The position numbers were made by a program, and so were the translations under genes. A DNA stretch of 21,166 nucleotides from JALSRY01 sp964428275 (lineage in GTDB: Bacteria > Planctomycetota > Phycisphaerae > UBA1845 > Fen-1342). The stretch is from the NCBI GenBank assembly GCA_964428275.1, contig CAYRXN010000064.1, forward strand, positions 1 through 21,166. Direction: 5' to 3'. The notes beneath the pieces were generated by a model. The model had not been told where the DNA came from and did no database searches. It saw nothing but the letters and a program-made list of their open reading frames with translations. Positions within the stretch are counted from its first letter, which is position 1, and the number at the start of each line of letters is the position of its first letter. Below, piece after piece: positions 1 through 7,344 of the stretch.

Positions 1-73
1 TCTCGATGGCGCCGAGACGCGAGCTATTATTGCGTGTTGCGGGCCTGCGGGTCAAGGAGGCGGGAGGACTTTC

Positions 74-240
74 GGGCAACGGGGGCAGGGCAACCGCATT
101 TCAAAGAGATTGCCCCGTGAGCAGCGAACGCCGGGCTCGTCAACCTCGTTCTCGGCGCTGAATCGCGGGTGCGGATGGTGGTGGGAGAATCAGTTTTCGG
201 GTCGCCAGAATTAGAATGCGGTTGCCCTGGGCAACGGGGG
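74..240. repeat. Inverted/direct repeat pair, MITE-like spacing
   Basis: The 14 bases AGGGCAACCGCATT at 87-100 recur as a perfect reverse complement at 215-228, bounding a 142-bp segment. The 12 bases GGGCAACGGGGG at 74-85 recur in direct orientation at 229-240. At 221-235 the repeat edge itself forms a palindrome, GTTGCCC-T-GGGCAAC. No target-site duplication and no coding potential is visible between the arms. It could be a small non-autonomous element or a structured RNA; the sequence alone does not decide. Confidence 0.5.
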
Positions 241-362
241 GTGGGCGGAGGTTGTGGCGATCGGCCGTATCCGGGCGGATGTTTCCCGGCGTGGGACGGT
301 GCTGATCCCGCATGCGCAGTCCGGGGCTCCCGAGGCGGTTCCTTCTGTGGCACATTTGCCGT

Positions 363-443
363 CCGGCCCAAGCGCGGCTGCCACGCCATCCGGCCCAAGC
401 GCGGCTGCTACGCCATCCGGCCCAAGCGCGGCTGCTGCGCCGG
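363..443. repeat. 27-bp tandem repeat, three copies
   Basis: Three adjacent 27-bp units begin at 363, 390 and 417, each starting CCGGCCCAAGCGCGGCTGC. Copies 1 and 2 differ at one position; copy 3 matches for the first 20 bases and then diverges. The period is a multiple of three, so forward frames read as repeated Pro-Ser-Gly-Pro-Ser-Ala-Ala-Ala-Thr. That frame runs on antisense through tsaE and has no ribosome site, so I do not call it a gene. The array ends 38 bp past the tsaE stop. Confidence 0.75.
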
Positions 444-481
444 CGGCGCAAGCGCGACGCGATCACTGGCCGGGTGTGTGG

Positions 482-928
482 CTATGTATCGTTCGGATCG
501 GGCTGAATGATTCGAATCCGCCGATGGGTGTCGGCGTATTCGAGATCGACGTGGATCGTCGGGGCAGCCAGCGCGCGGGGGAAGCGGTCAGCCCATTCGA
601 TCGCCACCACGGCATCGCCGCGTGCGAGCATCTCTTCGAGCCCGAGGTCGAGCAGTTCGGCGAGCGAGCCCAGTCGATAGGCGTCGCAGTGGTAGAACGT
701 CAGTCGGCCTTCGTATTGGCGCACAAGCACGAACGTAGGGCTGACGACGGGCTCGTCGCCGGGAACATCGAGCCCCAGCGCCAGTCCCCTGGCGAACTGC
801 GTCTTGCCGGCCCCCAGCGGTCCGCACAGCTCGATCAGTTCGCCGCCGCGCAGTTGCTCGCCCAAGCCGCGACCGTGGGCGACCGTTTCGTCGGGGCTGC
901 GCGAGATCGTTTCAATCACTCGGGTCAC
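482..928 (-). CDS. tsaE: tRNA t6A biosynthesis ATPase TsaE
   Basis: A 148-residue protein with the TsaE fold signatures: a P-loop GPLGAGKT at residues 36-43, then SPTFVLVRQY, the HCDAYRL motif typical of the family, and IEWADRFP near the C-terminus. Length is normal for the family. TsaE is the ATPase partner of TsaD/TsaB in making N6-threonylcarbamoyladenosine at tRNA position 37 in the cytoplasm. The start is GTG at 928, with GGGAG seven bases upstream. The first 17 bases overlap the end of thiL, which suggests translational coupling. The identification rests on motifs and is firm. Confidence 0.95.
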   Translation of the reverse strand: MTRVIETISRSPDETVAHGRGLGEQLRGGELIELCGPLGAGKTQFARGLALGLDVPGDEPVVSPTFVLVRQYEGRLTFYHCDAYRLGSLAELLDLGLEEMLARGDAVVAIEWADRFPRALAAPTIHVDLEYADTHRRIRIIQPDPNDT

Positions 929-1883
929 GAAAATGCTCCCAGCCGCGTATCTCGACCGCGCGCGTCTGCCCCGCCGGGTTCCGAAGCAGCAGCGCCCGTT
1001 GTGCGATCGCCTGCCCCAGTGGCAGCAGCCCGAGCGCCCGGCACTCTGCGTCCGGTGTCGTTGCAGGGATCGCCACGATCAGCTCGAAGTCTTCGCCGTC
1101 GTACAGCGCGTGCTCGCGGGGGGCGCGACCGGTCTTCCGCGAGAGGCGCAGGGCGTCGGGGTGGATCGCTGCTTCGAGCGCATCGGTGTCGATTTCCGCG
1201 CCGCAGCCTGAAGCTTCACACATGTGCCAGAGATCGATCGCCAGCCCGTCGCTGATGTCGATCATCGCGTGAGGGGCCAGTCGCCGGTTGATCTCGAGCG
1301 CCGTGTGAATCCGTGGCTTGGGCGACAGGTGACGCCCGAGTAACGATCCGCCCACCGGTCCGCTGACGTAGAATCTGTCGCCCGGCTGGGCGCCGCTTCG
1401 AAGGACGGGGGGATACTCCGCGTCGGGCCGCGCGGCGATGGTCACGGCCACGACGGTCGGCTGCGGCCAGCTGTTGGTGTCGCCGCCGACGAGTGGACAC
1501 CCGAACTCCGTGCCGCAATCACGAAGTCCCCGGTGCAGTTCCAGGGCGTCTTCCATCGACATGCGCTCGTCGAGCGCCACGGCGCAGAGGGCTGCCACGG
1601 GAATCGTCGCGCACGCGGCGCAGTCGCTCAGGTTGACGGCCATTGCCTTGCGTCCGATATCCCGCCAGGCGTGTTCGTCACTGCGAAAATCCACGCCGTC
1701 CATGAGCATGTCCGTGGACCAGAGCAACCGGTCTGCTTCGGCGCCGATCGAAGCCAGGTCATCGCCGAACGGGACGCCGGCGCGGGCCGTCGGCAGTTCG
1801 GCACCGATGCGCACGATCAGGGCGCGCTCGCCGCGGCGCGCGTCGTCGGCAGGCTTGTGGTTGGTCGCTTCCCGCTGGGCCAC
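912..1883 (-). CDS. thiL: Thiamine-phosphate kinase ThiL
   Basis: A 323-residue protein if started at GTG 1883, where GGAG lies seven bases upstream. An upstream ATG at 1982 adds 33 residues that do not look like the family, so I prefer the shorter form. ThiL phosphorylates thiamine monophosphate to the diphosphate, the last step of cofactor synthesis. Family motifs are in order: GDD (residues 40-42), STDMLMDGVDF (from residue 57), VNLSD, VGGDTNS and MIDISDGL, then a C-terminal DGEDFEL. The usual second motif is close to EGVHF; here it is DGVDF, with Asp in place of His. The gene overlaps tsaE downstream. No other thiamine gene is in the window. Confidence 0.94.
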   Translation of the reverse strand: MAQREATNHKPADDARRGERALIVRIGAELPTARAGVPFGDDLASIGAEADRLLWSTDMLMDGVDFRSDEHAWRDIGRKAMAVNLSDCAACATIPVAALCAVALDERMSMEDALELHRGLRDCGTEFGCPLVGGDTNSWPQPTVVAVTIAARPDAEYPPVLRSGAQPGDRFYVSGPVGGSLLGRHLSPKPRIHTALEINRRLAPHAMIDISDGLAIDLWHMCEASGCGAEIDTDALEAAIHPDALRLSRKTGRAPREHALYDGEDFELIVAIPATTPDAECRALGLLPLGQAIAQRALLLRNPAGQTRAVEIRGWEHFRDPSD

Positions 1884-2279
1884 GATGACACTCCAGGCCG
1901 CAATGATACCGCATGGCCACGAATTTCGGCGCGATTCACGGTAACCGGCGAGCCGCTGGGGTGTGACCGGAACTCCTGGCAACCGCCGATTCCGCGGGCC
2001 AGGCCCTTCGCTGAGGCCCCATGAACGGCGCTGGTGGCGCGACGTGGCCCTGCGGTCACCAGGATCAGCCCCACCCGGCGCCGGGACGATGACATCTCCG
2101 CGCGGAATGATCGCAGAACCGCTTGCGATTGTGAATGGTGGTCGGTCCCCCGTGGCTGCTGCTTCCTGAATCGCCGTCGGAAGCGCTGCCAGCCGGGGCG
2201 GCCGGCGCGCCTGGCGCAGGCGGTTCCCGAAGGTTACGCCGGACGATCCGGTCCTGCTCGTGGAGACGACTGAATGAAC
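1884..2279. other. Spacer between secreted-protein gene and thiL
   Basis: About 400 bases with no credible gene. On the minus strand it is the 3' flank of the gene ending at 2280 and the 5' flank of thiL. A small perfect hairpin, CCGGA-CGA-TCCGG at 2239-2251, lies 29-41 bases past the 2280 stop. It could be a weak terminator but lacks a T run. The GGAG serving thiL is at the right end of the thiL start. I see no clear sigma-70 promoter. Confidence 0.5.
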
Positions 2280-2780
2280 CTACCGGCATCGCGGGTGTCG
2301 CGGGCGCTTGTATTTGACCGAGTGGTCCTTGTGGTCGAGCACCGCGCCGCCTCCGGCGGGAACGACGACGGCGTAGACGCGCAGATGTTTGGGATTGCAG
2401 ATCGCGGGGCCGGCGACGATCGCGCGGATGGTCGATTCGAACTCGATCTCGTGATGTTCGATCTCGGAGGGGCGGCGCAACGGAACGATGATCCGCACGG
2501 GGCGTCCCTCGGGGCCGCGGACCGCCCGACCGTGCTCCGCCAGAGTCAGGACGAGGTCGAAGCGCTCGCACGCCGGCGGGTTCTCGATCTCGACTTTGTA
2601 GCGTACGCGCAGCGACCAGTCGCCGCCCGCTCGCCGAATCTCGGGCTTGAGCTTCTCAATGTCGAAATCGGGCCGGTGGTGATGGTGGCCGGCCTGCGCC
2701 GCCGAGCCGCCCAGAGTCGCCACCGCTGCCAGCGTCAGACCGATGCGTAAGAACGTGCTGCGCGTCGTACCGCTCGTCAT
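2280..2780 (-). CDS. Secreted small protein with N-terminal His run, function unknown
   Basis: A 166-residue protein that I do not recognise. The start is ATG 2780, with GGAGG six bases upstream; a longer frame to 3005 has no such site. Residues 1-30 form a classical Sec signal peptide ending AQA, and the predicted mature protein begins GHHHHRPDFDIEKLKPE. The rest looks like one compact, mostly beta domain (VRYKVEIENPPACERFDLVLTL, then VRIIVPL) with two cysteines that could pair. It ends in a basic KYKRPRHPRCR tail. The His run at the mature N-terminus could bind a metal ion; that is inference. It follows the dockerin-like gene in the same direction but 257 bases away, so co-transcription is uncertain. 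Confidence 0.75.
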   Translation of the reverse strand: MTSGTTRSTFLRIGLTLAAVATLGGSAAQAGHHHHRPDFDIEKLKPEIRRAGGDWSLRVRYKVEIENPPACERFDLVLTLAEHGRAVRGPEGRPVRIIVPLRRPSEIEHHEIEFESTIRAIVAGPAICNPKHLRVYAVVVPAGGGAVLDHKDHSVKYKRPRHPRCR

Positions 2781-3006
2781 GATGAACCTCCGCGTCGCGT
2801 GCCGCGTAACCAGCCAGCACAGACACGCGCCGGGAAGATAGGTTGGCGAGCAATCAACGCCCGCCGCGAGCCCGGCGTCGGTGGCGCTCGGGAACGCGGT
2901 GTCGAAGCAGCACAACGTGCGGCAATGCTGCGGAACCCCTCTTCTGCGGGCTTGAAACGCCGACAGGAGAAAAAACGGCGCTGTGGTCGCCTCCCACCTG
3001 CTCACT

Positions 3007-3025
3007 GCGCCCGGGTATGGGGCGC
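3007..3025 (-). terminator. Possible terminator hairpin after dockerin-like gene
   Basis: GCGCCC at 3007-3012 pairs with GGGCGC at 3020-3025 around a seven-base loop, 13-31 bases past the stop of the gene ending at 3038. The only T run on the minus strand (six bases, 2975-2970) is about 30 bases further on, so this is not a textbook intrinsic terminator. Confidence 0.3.
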
Positions 3026-3037
3026 TCGCGGAGCGTG

Positions 3038-3715
3038 CTACGTGCCGCAGCCGTAGTCGGCCAGCAGAATCGCCAGGTCGGCCAGGTCGGTTGTACCGTC
3101 GCCGTCGAGGTCGCCGCCTGCGTCGATCCCGTAGGAGGCGAGCAGGACGGCCAGGTCGCCGAGGTCGGTATCGCCGTCGCCGTCGAGGTCGGCCGCGCAG
3201 CCGGCGGCGGGGGCATGCGCCCGAATGTCACAGGAGATAATAACCGTGCCGCTGCCGGGGAACAGATCTCCTTCGAACATGAACCGGGTGCCCTCCCACT
3301 CGACGGGGTCGGAGATGCGCGCGGTAAACACGCGGGTCATATCGCCCTCGACGCCGTCGGCCTGGGTGGTCTCAGGCGGCAGGACGTCCATGGGCTCGCT
3401 GCCGACGGGCTGTCCGGCGGCCTGGGGCGCGACGAATTCGAGCCAAACGAAGGTGTCGGGACCGGTAACGGGGAAGCCGTCCCAGGTGTAGTGCAGCTCG
3501 ACGGCGACCTCGATCGGTCCGTTGGACGGCGCCGGCAGGTTCTCCACGAACACGGCGAACGTCTCGTCCGGCCCCATGTTATCGTGTACGAAGCTGTCCG
3601 TGCTGCGATACTCGGCGGTGTCCCACCAATCGGGATAGGTGATCTGCGCGTTGGCAGCACAGAGGACGAAACCGGAAACGACGGCGAGTACGGACAGGCG
3701 CTGAAGCGCTCTCAC
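3038..3715 (-). CDS. Secreted protein with C-terminal dockerin-like double DxDGDG module
   Basis: A 225-residue exported protein. The start is GTG 3715, with GGAGG seven bases upstream. Residues 1-23 are a Sec signal peptide ending ANA. The central part (about 24-165) is Trp/Tyr/Phe-rich and probably a beta-sandwich; I cannot assign it to a family. Residues about 173-225 hold two tandem calcium-loop repeats, each DLDGDGxTDLxDLAxLLAxYG, separated by a short linker. This layout matches type I dockerin repeats. In planctomycetes such modules sit at the C-terminus of many secreted proteins and are thought to mediate cell-surface or protein attachment rather than a true cellulosome. No cohesin is visible in the window. 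The ligand of the N-terminal domain is unknown. Confidence 0.82.
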   Translation of the reverse strand: MRALQRLSVLAVVSGFVLCAANAQITYPDWWDTAEYRSTDSFVHDNMGPDETFAVFVENLPAPSNGPIEVAVELHYTWDGFPVTGPDTFVWLEFVAPQAAGQPVGSEPMDVLPPETTQADGVEGDMTRVFTARISDPVEWEGTRFMFEGDLFPGSGTVIISCDIRAHAPAAGCAADLDGDGDTDLGDLAVLLASYGIDAGGDLDGDGTTDLADLAILLADYGCGT

Positions 3716-4228
3716 AATGCAACCTCCCTTGGATCAGCGAGTTACAGTTGACGGGTGTGCCAGGTGGCCCCCATTTCGGCCACTGGCGGGCGTCATCGCG
3801 ACGCGGTCGAGCGTTCACGAGCCACAGGACCGGCGGTTACGGGTCCGCAACGGGGGCGGTCGCGTGCGCGCGGCTTTGACTCGGGATGAACCCCATGCTC
3901 CTACGTTCAAAGCTAGCAATCACCGGCCTGAGGTGCAAGCCTGATTGCGCTCGGTGGCTCTGTTGGGTTCCTGCACGATGCGGCGGGATACGACCGGGGC
4001 TCTACACGACTCACCGCTGATTTCTTCGCGTCTCGCGAAGGTTTCTCGCGACGTTGGCCATCGGAGCCAAGTTGGCCGGCCTCTGCCCGGCAGCAGTCCC
4101 GCAAGAAATGCAACACTCTTTCCTGACCGGTGTTCGCGATGGCCCGGCGCTGGATCGTGCCGGGCGGAGCCCGGCCTACAGCGGTTCCTGACTCACTCCC
4201 TTGTCGTGTTGCCTCGTTGCCTTCGTCC
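3716..4228. other. Spacer with hairpin and dispersed repeats
   Basis: About 510 bases without a credible gene between the dockerin-like gene and ispG. It carries TTCGCG-TCT-CGCGAA near 4025-4039, a perfect 7-bp stem with a 3-base loop at 4159-4175 (GCCGGGC-GGA-GCCCGGC), and the 19-base element at 4210-4228 that recurs near 15800. No clear sigma-70 promoter for the dockerin-like gene is visible, although its upstream region must be here. Confidence 0.6.
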
Positions 4229-4302
4229 TCATGTCCCTTGGTCCCTCAGTTGCGGCCGAAGGCCGCGCTGCGTGGTCTCATGCGCCGCCGGTTGCAAACC
4301 GG
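4159..4302. repeat. Cluster of three REP-like short hairpins, two inside the ispG tail
   Basis: Three perfect stem-loops, each with a 3-base loop, lie within 144 bases: GCCGGGC-GGA-GCCCGGC (4159-4175), GCGGCC-GAA-GGCCGC (4252-4266) and CCGGTT-GCA-AACCGG (4288-4302). One such hairpin is expected by chance now and then in GC-rich DNA, but three so close together suggest a REP-like intergenic repeat. The last two are read as the C-terminal codons of ispG. Confidence 0.6.
4210..4228. repeat. Dispersed 19-base element, copy A
   Basis: TGCCTCGTTGCCTTCGTCC matches the element at 15797-15815 at 18 of 19 bases. Both copies sit among tandem CC/TCCCT-type low-complexity sequence just past a gene end (ispG here, the GlmU-like gene there). 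This implies a family of intergenic elements in this genome. Confidence 0.6.
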
Positions 4303-5452
4303 TGCCGCAGGATCCTGCTGCGCTTTTGAGTGTGGCCTCGCCGCGGCGCACCTTCTCCGCCAGTTCGCGACATTCGGCGAGCAGGGCGTCGAGCATTTGT
4401 GATTCGGGCACCGTCTGTTTCTGACGGCCCTGGACGTAGATGATGCCCTTGCCGCGGCCGGCGAAAATGGCCACGTCGGCGCCTTCGCATTCGCCCGGGC
4501 CGTTGACCACGCAACCCATCACCGCCACCTTGATCGGCAGCGTGATCTCGCGGGCGAGCTTGCGCCGAACGTCGGTCACGAGCTTGAACAGATCGACCTC
4601 GATCCGCCCGCAGCTCGGGCAGGCGATCAGCTCGGGCTCGGTGCGCGGGCGCAGGCCGAGACAGCAGAGCAGTTCCTTGCCGTCCTCGACCTCGCGCACC
4701 GGGTCGGCGGCGTAGCTGATGCGGATCGTGTCGCCGATGCCGTTGGCGAGCAGCGTGCCCAAAGCGGCGATCGAGCGAATGCGCCCGGTCTCCGGCGGTC
4801 CGGCGTGCGTGACGCCGAGGTGCAGCGGGTAGTCGTAACGCGCGCTGATGGCGCTGTAGGCGTCGATCACGATCCGCGGGTCGATGCTCTTGGCGGCGAG
4901 GACGACGTCGTGAAAGTCGGCCTCGTCGAAGATGCGCAGGTACTCGTCGAGCTTTGCCAGCATCAGGCGGATCAGGCCGGCGTCATGGTCTTCGGCCAGC
5001 GAGCTCTGCTCGGCGGCGCGCCGCTGCTTGTCGCGGCGTTCGACGACGCCGCCCTCGTTGACGCCGACGCGGATCGGGATGGAGCGTTCCTTGCACGCGG
5101 CGATGACGCGCAGTACCTGCTTGCGATCCTGGATATTGCCCGGATTCAGGCGGATCTTGGCGACGCCGGCGCGAATCGCTTCCATCGCGCGCTCGAAGTG
5201 GAAATGCACGTCGGCGATGATCGGCACGGGGCTGGCGGCGAGGATCTCGGGCAGCGCCTCGGTGTCGCGCTTCTCCGGCACCGCGACGCGGACCAGGTCG
5301 GCCCCGGCCGCCGCCAGTCTGCGCACCTCGGCGATGCAGGTGTCGATCTCGTGCGTGCAGCCGGAGGTCATCGACTGGAGCGCGACGGGCGCGCCGCCGC
5401 CGATCCTGACGTTTCCGACCGATACCTGCCGCGTTTTCCTGCGGGGTGTCAT
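4229..5452 (-). CDS. ispG: 4-hydroxy-3-methylbut-2-enyl diphosphate synthase IspG
   Basis: A 407-residue IspG (GcpE), the [4Fe-4S] enzyme that reduces methylerythritol cyclodiphosphate to HMBPP in the non-mevalonate isoprenoid pathway. The start is ATG 5452, with CAGGAG five bases upstream. The N-terminal barrel shows VGNVRIGGGAPVALQSMT, RLNPGNI, RVGVNEG and HLGVTHAGP. Cluster ligands are Cys278 and Cys281 (CPSC) and Cys314 (GCVVNGPGE). This is the short, bacterial-type form. The enzyme-like part ends near residue 376. The last 31 residues are encoded by hairpin repeat DNA and are probably an acquired tail. It follows the TolC-like gene by 56 bases and may share its transcript. Identification is firm. 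Confidence 0.96.
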   Translation of the reverse strand: MTPRRKTRQVSVGNVRIGGGAPVALQSMTSGCTHEIDTCIAEVRRLAAAGADLVRVAVPEKRDTEALPEILAASPVPIIADVHFHFERAMEAIRAGVAKIRLNPGNIQDRKQVLRVIAACKERSIPIRVGVNEGGVVERRDKQRRAAEQSSLAEDHDAGLIRLMLAKLDEYLRIFDEADFHDVVLAAKSIDPRIVIDAYSAISARYDYPLHLGVTHAGPPETGRIRSIAALGTLLANGIGDTIRISYAADPVREVEDGKELLCCLGLRPRTEPELIACPSCGRIEVDLFKLVTDVRRKLAREITLPIKVAVMGCVVNGPGECEGADVAIFAGRGKGIIYVQGRQKQTVPESQMLDALLAECRELAEKVRRGEATLKSAAGSCGTGLQPAAHETTQRGLRPQLRDQGT

Positions 5453-5508
5453 GCGGTCTCCTGTTGCGCGGGGCCTTCGCCGGTGGGAGATTCTATCATT
5501 CCTGCGGC

Positions 5509-7344
5509 TCAGGCGTTGGGGCGACGCGGCGCAGGAACGGGCGGGGCGGCCGGACGGGGAAGGAGCCTCCGCATGCCGGATGCCTCGCCCCGCGGTCGGG
5601 CGGGCTCGGAGCGGGCGGGGTGGCGGCGGTCCCGGGCACTCGGGGCGTCCTGCGGCTCGGGGCCGTTGAGCAGCTCGAAGAACTTGCCCGTCGTCGAGCA
5701 GAGGTAGGTCGTGTACTGTCCGATGCGGTAGGTCATCGCCGCGATTTCCTCTTCCTGGTCGTAGAGCGTCTCGCGGCGTTTGAGCAGATCGTCGATGTTC
5801 AACTCGTTGCGCTGATACTCCGCCAGTCCCTTCTCGTAATCCGCCCGAAAACGCTTCAGGCTGCCTTGCAGGTTGTCGCGGCTGGCCCGCAGCGTCTCGA
5901 TGCGCACGATCGACTCGAGCGCGTCGGCGAAGATCAGGTCCTCGCGGGCCTCGATCGCCCGCGTGTAACGGGTGATATCCGACTGCGCCTGGCGCATCAG
6001 GCTGTTGGTCACGCGCCGATCGACCGCGCTGACCTCCAGTCCGCCCGTGACCGACCAGTCCGAATGATCTCTCCAGCGGTCGCCCCCCTCCAGGTCCGCC
6101 TGGCCGTTGAGGAACAGCGCCACGTCCCAGCGGCCGCGTTTGGCCAGGTCGAGCTGCGCCTCGGCGTTGCGCACCGCGTTGCGCAGCGTCGCCAGCTCGG
6201 GGTCGGTCTTGAGCGCCTGCTGCACGAGCTGCTCGCGTGACATGCCGTCGAACGGGTCGAACGGCGTGTCGATCAGGTCGAGCTCGGCGTAGAACGGCAG
6301 CCCGCATTCGGCCTTGAGCCGGGTCAGCAGGATCTCGTACTCGCCGGTCGTTCGCTGGATGTCGGCTTCGACGCGCGAAATCTCGGCCTGCAACCGCTGG
6401 CGATCGGTCGTCACGTCGCGCCCGGTGATCGACTGGGCGATCTGCAGCGCGGCCTCGAGGTCGGCCTTCCAGCGTTTCAGGCTCTCGATGTCCCGTTTGG
6501 CGAACAACACGCGGTGAAACCGTGACAGCGCGCGGCTGATCTGGTTGCGCACCTGCTTGATGTAACCCAGCCGCGTGTCGTTGAGCTCGTTTCGGCGAAA
6601 GATGTCTTCGCTGGCGCGCTCCAGACGCTTGCGCGACGCCCACAACGGGTAGCGGACGCTGGCCGACACGTAGGGCTGGTTGCCGGTGGCCTCTTCGATC
6701 GTCTCGGAGCGAAAGCCCATGCCGACTTCCATTTCGGTCGTGTCGAAGAACTGCTTCTTGAGTCCGAGCTCGATCGCGTGTTTGCGCTCGCGGGTCACGT
6801 CGATCAGGTCGTCCTCGGTCGGCTCGCGCGATTCGTTGACCGTGTTCGAGAGCGTCACGCTGGGCGTCAGCGCGTCGCGCGAGACGTAGAAGAAATCGTA
6901 GCGGGCCTCTTCCGACTTGAACCGCGCATAGCTCGACTTGATGTCCGGCTGGTGGTTGAACGCCGTCTCGATCACCGAGAGCGGCGACAGCTTGACGACC
7001 GTGCCGTGATCCGTCAGGCGCAGCCGCGCCGGATCGGCGGGTTTCTCCACCACCGCCGGCGCCGGCAACTGGAGCTTGTCGTTGACGCGGGCCGACGGCT
7101 GGCTGCCTGCGCAGCCGGCCAGCGACGCCAGCAGAACGATACCCGCCCGGCGCACGAGCGCACGGCGGCAGGCGGGGCTGCGCGCCGGAGGACAATCGCC
7201 GTCCGGGAGTCGCTCGGCTGACCGCCGATCGCATGATCGCAACAGCGGCCGTGCGCAGTATTCCGGAGAAACCGTGCCCGAAAGCTCGATGGGAGCGCCG
7301 CTGCGTTTCATCGCCATCCGTTTGAAATCGTCGTGTGCCGGCAT
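5509..7344 (-). CDS. TolC-family outer-membrane efflux-type lipoprotein
   Basis: About 611 residues. A lipoprotein signal (AGIVLLASLAGC) has its lipobox Cys at residue 78 of this reading. The body has two OEP-like halves: each starts with a VIETAFNHQPDIKSSYARFKSE- or LVQQALKTDPELATLRNA-type segment, then amphipathic strands and long charged coiled coils. This matches trimeric TolC-type channels in the outer membrane. The C-terminal 45 residues are Pro/Arg-rich and probably disordered. The start is uncertain. ATG 7344 has AAGGA 11 bases upstream but leaves an overlong leader. GTG 7155 puts the Cys at residue 15 but has no ribosome site. Neither an adaptor nor an inner-membrane pump gene is in the window, so the partner is unknown. 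Confidence 0.8.
   Translation of the reverse strand: MPAHDDFKRMAMKRSGAPIELSGTVSPEYCARPLLRSCDRRSAERLPDGDCPPARSPACRRALVRRAGIVLLASLAGCAGSQPSARVNDKLQLPAPAVVEKPADPARLRLTDHGTVVKLSPLSVIETAFNHQPDIKSSYARFKSEEARYDFFYVSRDALTPSVTLSNTVNESREPTEDDLIDVTRERKHAIELGLKKQFFDTTEMEVGMGFRSETIEEATGNQPYVSASVRYPLWASRKRLERASEDIFRRNELNDTRLGYIKQVRNQISRALSRFHRVLFAKRDIESLKRWKADLEAALQIAQSITGRDVTTDRQRLQAEISRVEADIQRTTGEYEILLTRLKAECGLPFYAELDLIDTPFDPFDGMSREQLVQQALKTDPELATLRNAVRNAEAQLDLAKRGRWDVALFLNGQADLEGGDRWRDHSDWSVTGGLEVSAVDRRVTNSLMRQAQSDITRYTRAIEAREDLIFADALESIVRIETLRASRDNLQGSLKRFRADYEKGLAEYQRNELNIDDLLKRRETLYDQEEEIAAMTYRIGQYTTYLCSTTGKFFELLNGPEPQDAPSARDRRHPARSEPARPRGEASGMRRLLPRPAAPPVPAPRRPNA

Larger units (their letters stand above)
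1..481. other. Gene-free spacer downstream of tsaE
   Basis: No reading frame here has a credible start, ribosome binding site or recognisable protein pattern. Frames that stay open are Pro/Arg/Ala-rich in every direction, as expected from GC-rich non-coding DNA. The region holds two structured repeats, listed separately: an inverted pair at 87-100 and 215-228, and a 27-bp tandem repeat at 363-443. It lies just after the tsaE stop, so it is the 3' flank of the thiL-tsaE unit. A gene running in from the left cannot be excluded, but nothing supports one. Confidence 0.6.

Noticed and set aside
509..519. GATTCGAATCC resembling a tRNA T-loop
   Set aside because: No acceptor, anticodon or D-arm can be built around it, and it lies in the tsaE coding end.
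254..1255. 333-codon plus-strand frame across the 27-bp repeats
   Set aside because: It runs antisense through tsaE and into thiL, has no ribosome site, and its only regular part is the tandem repeat.
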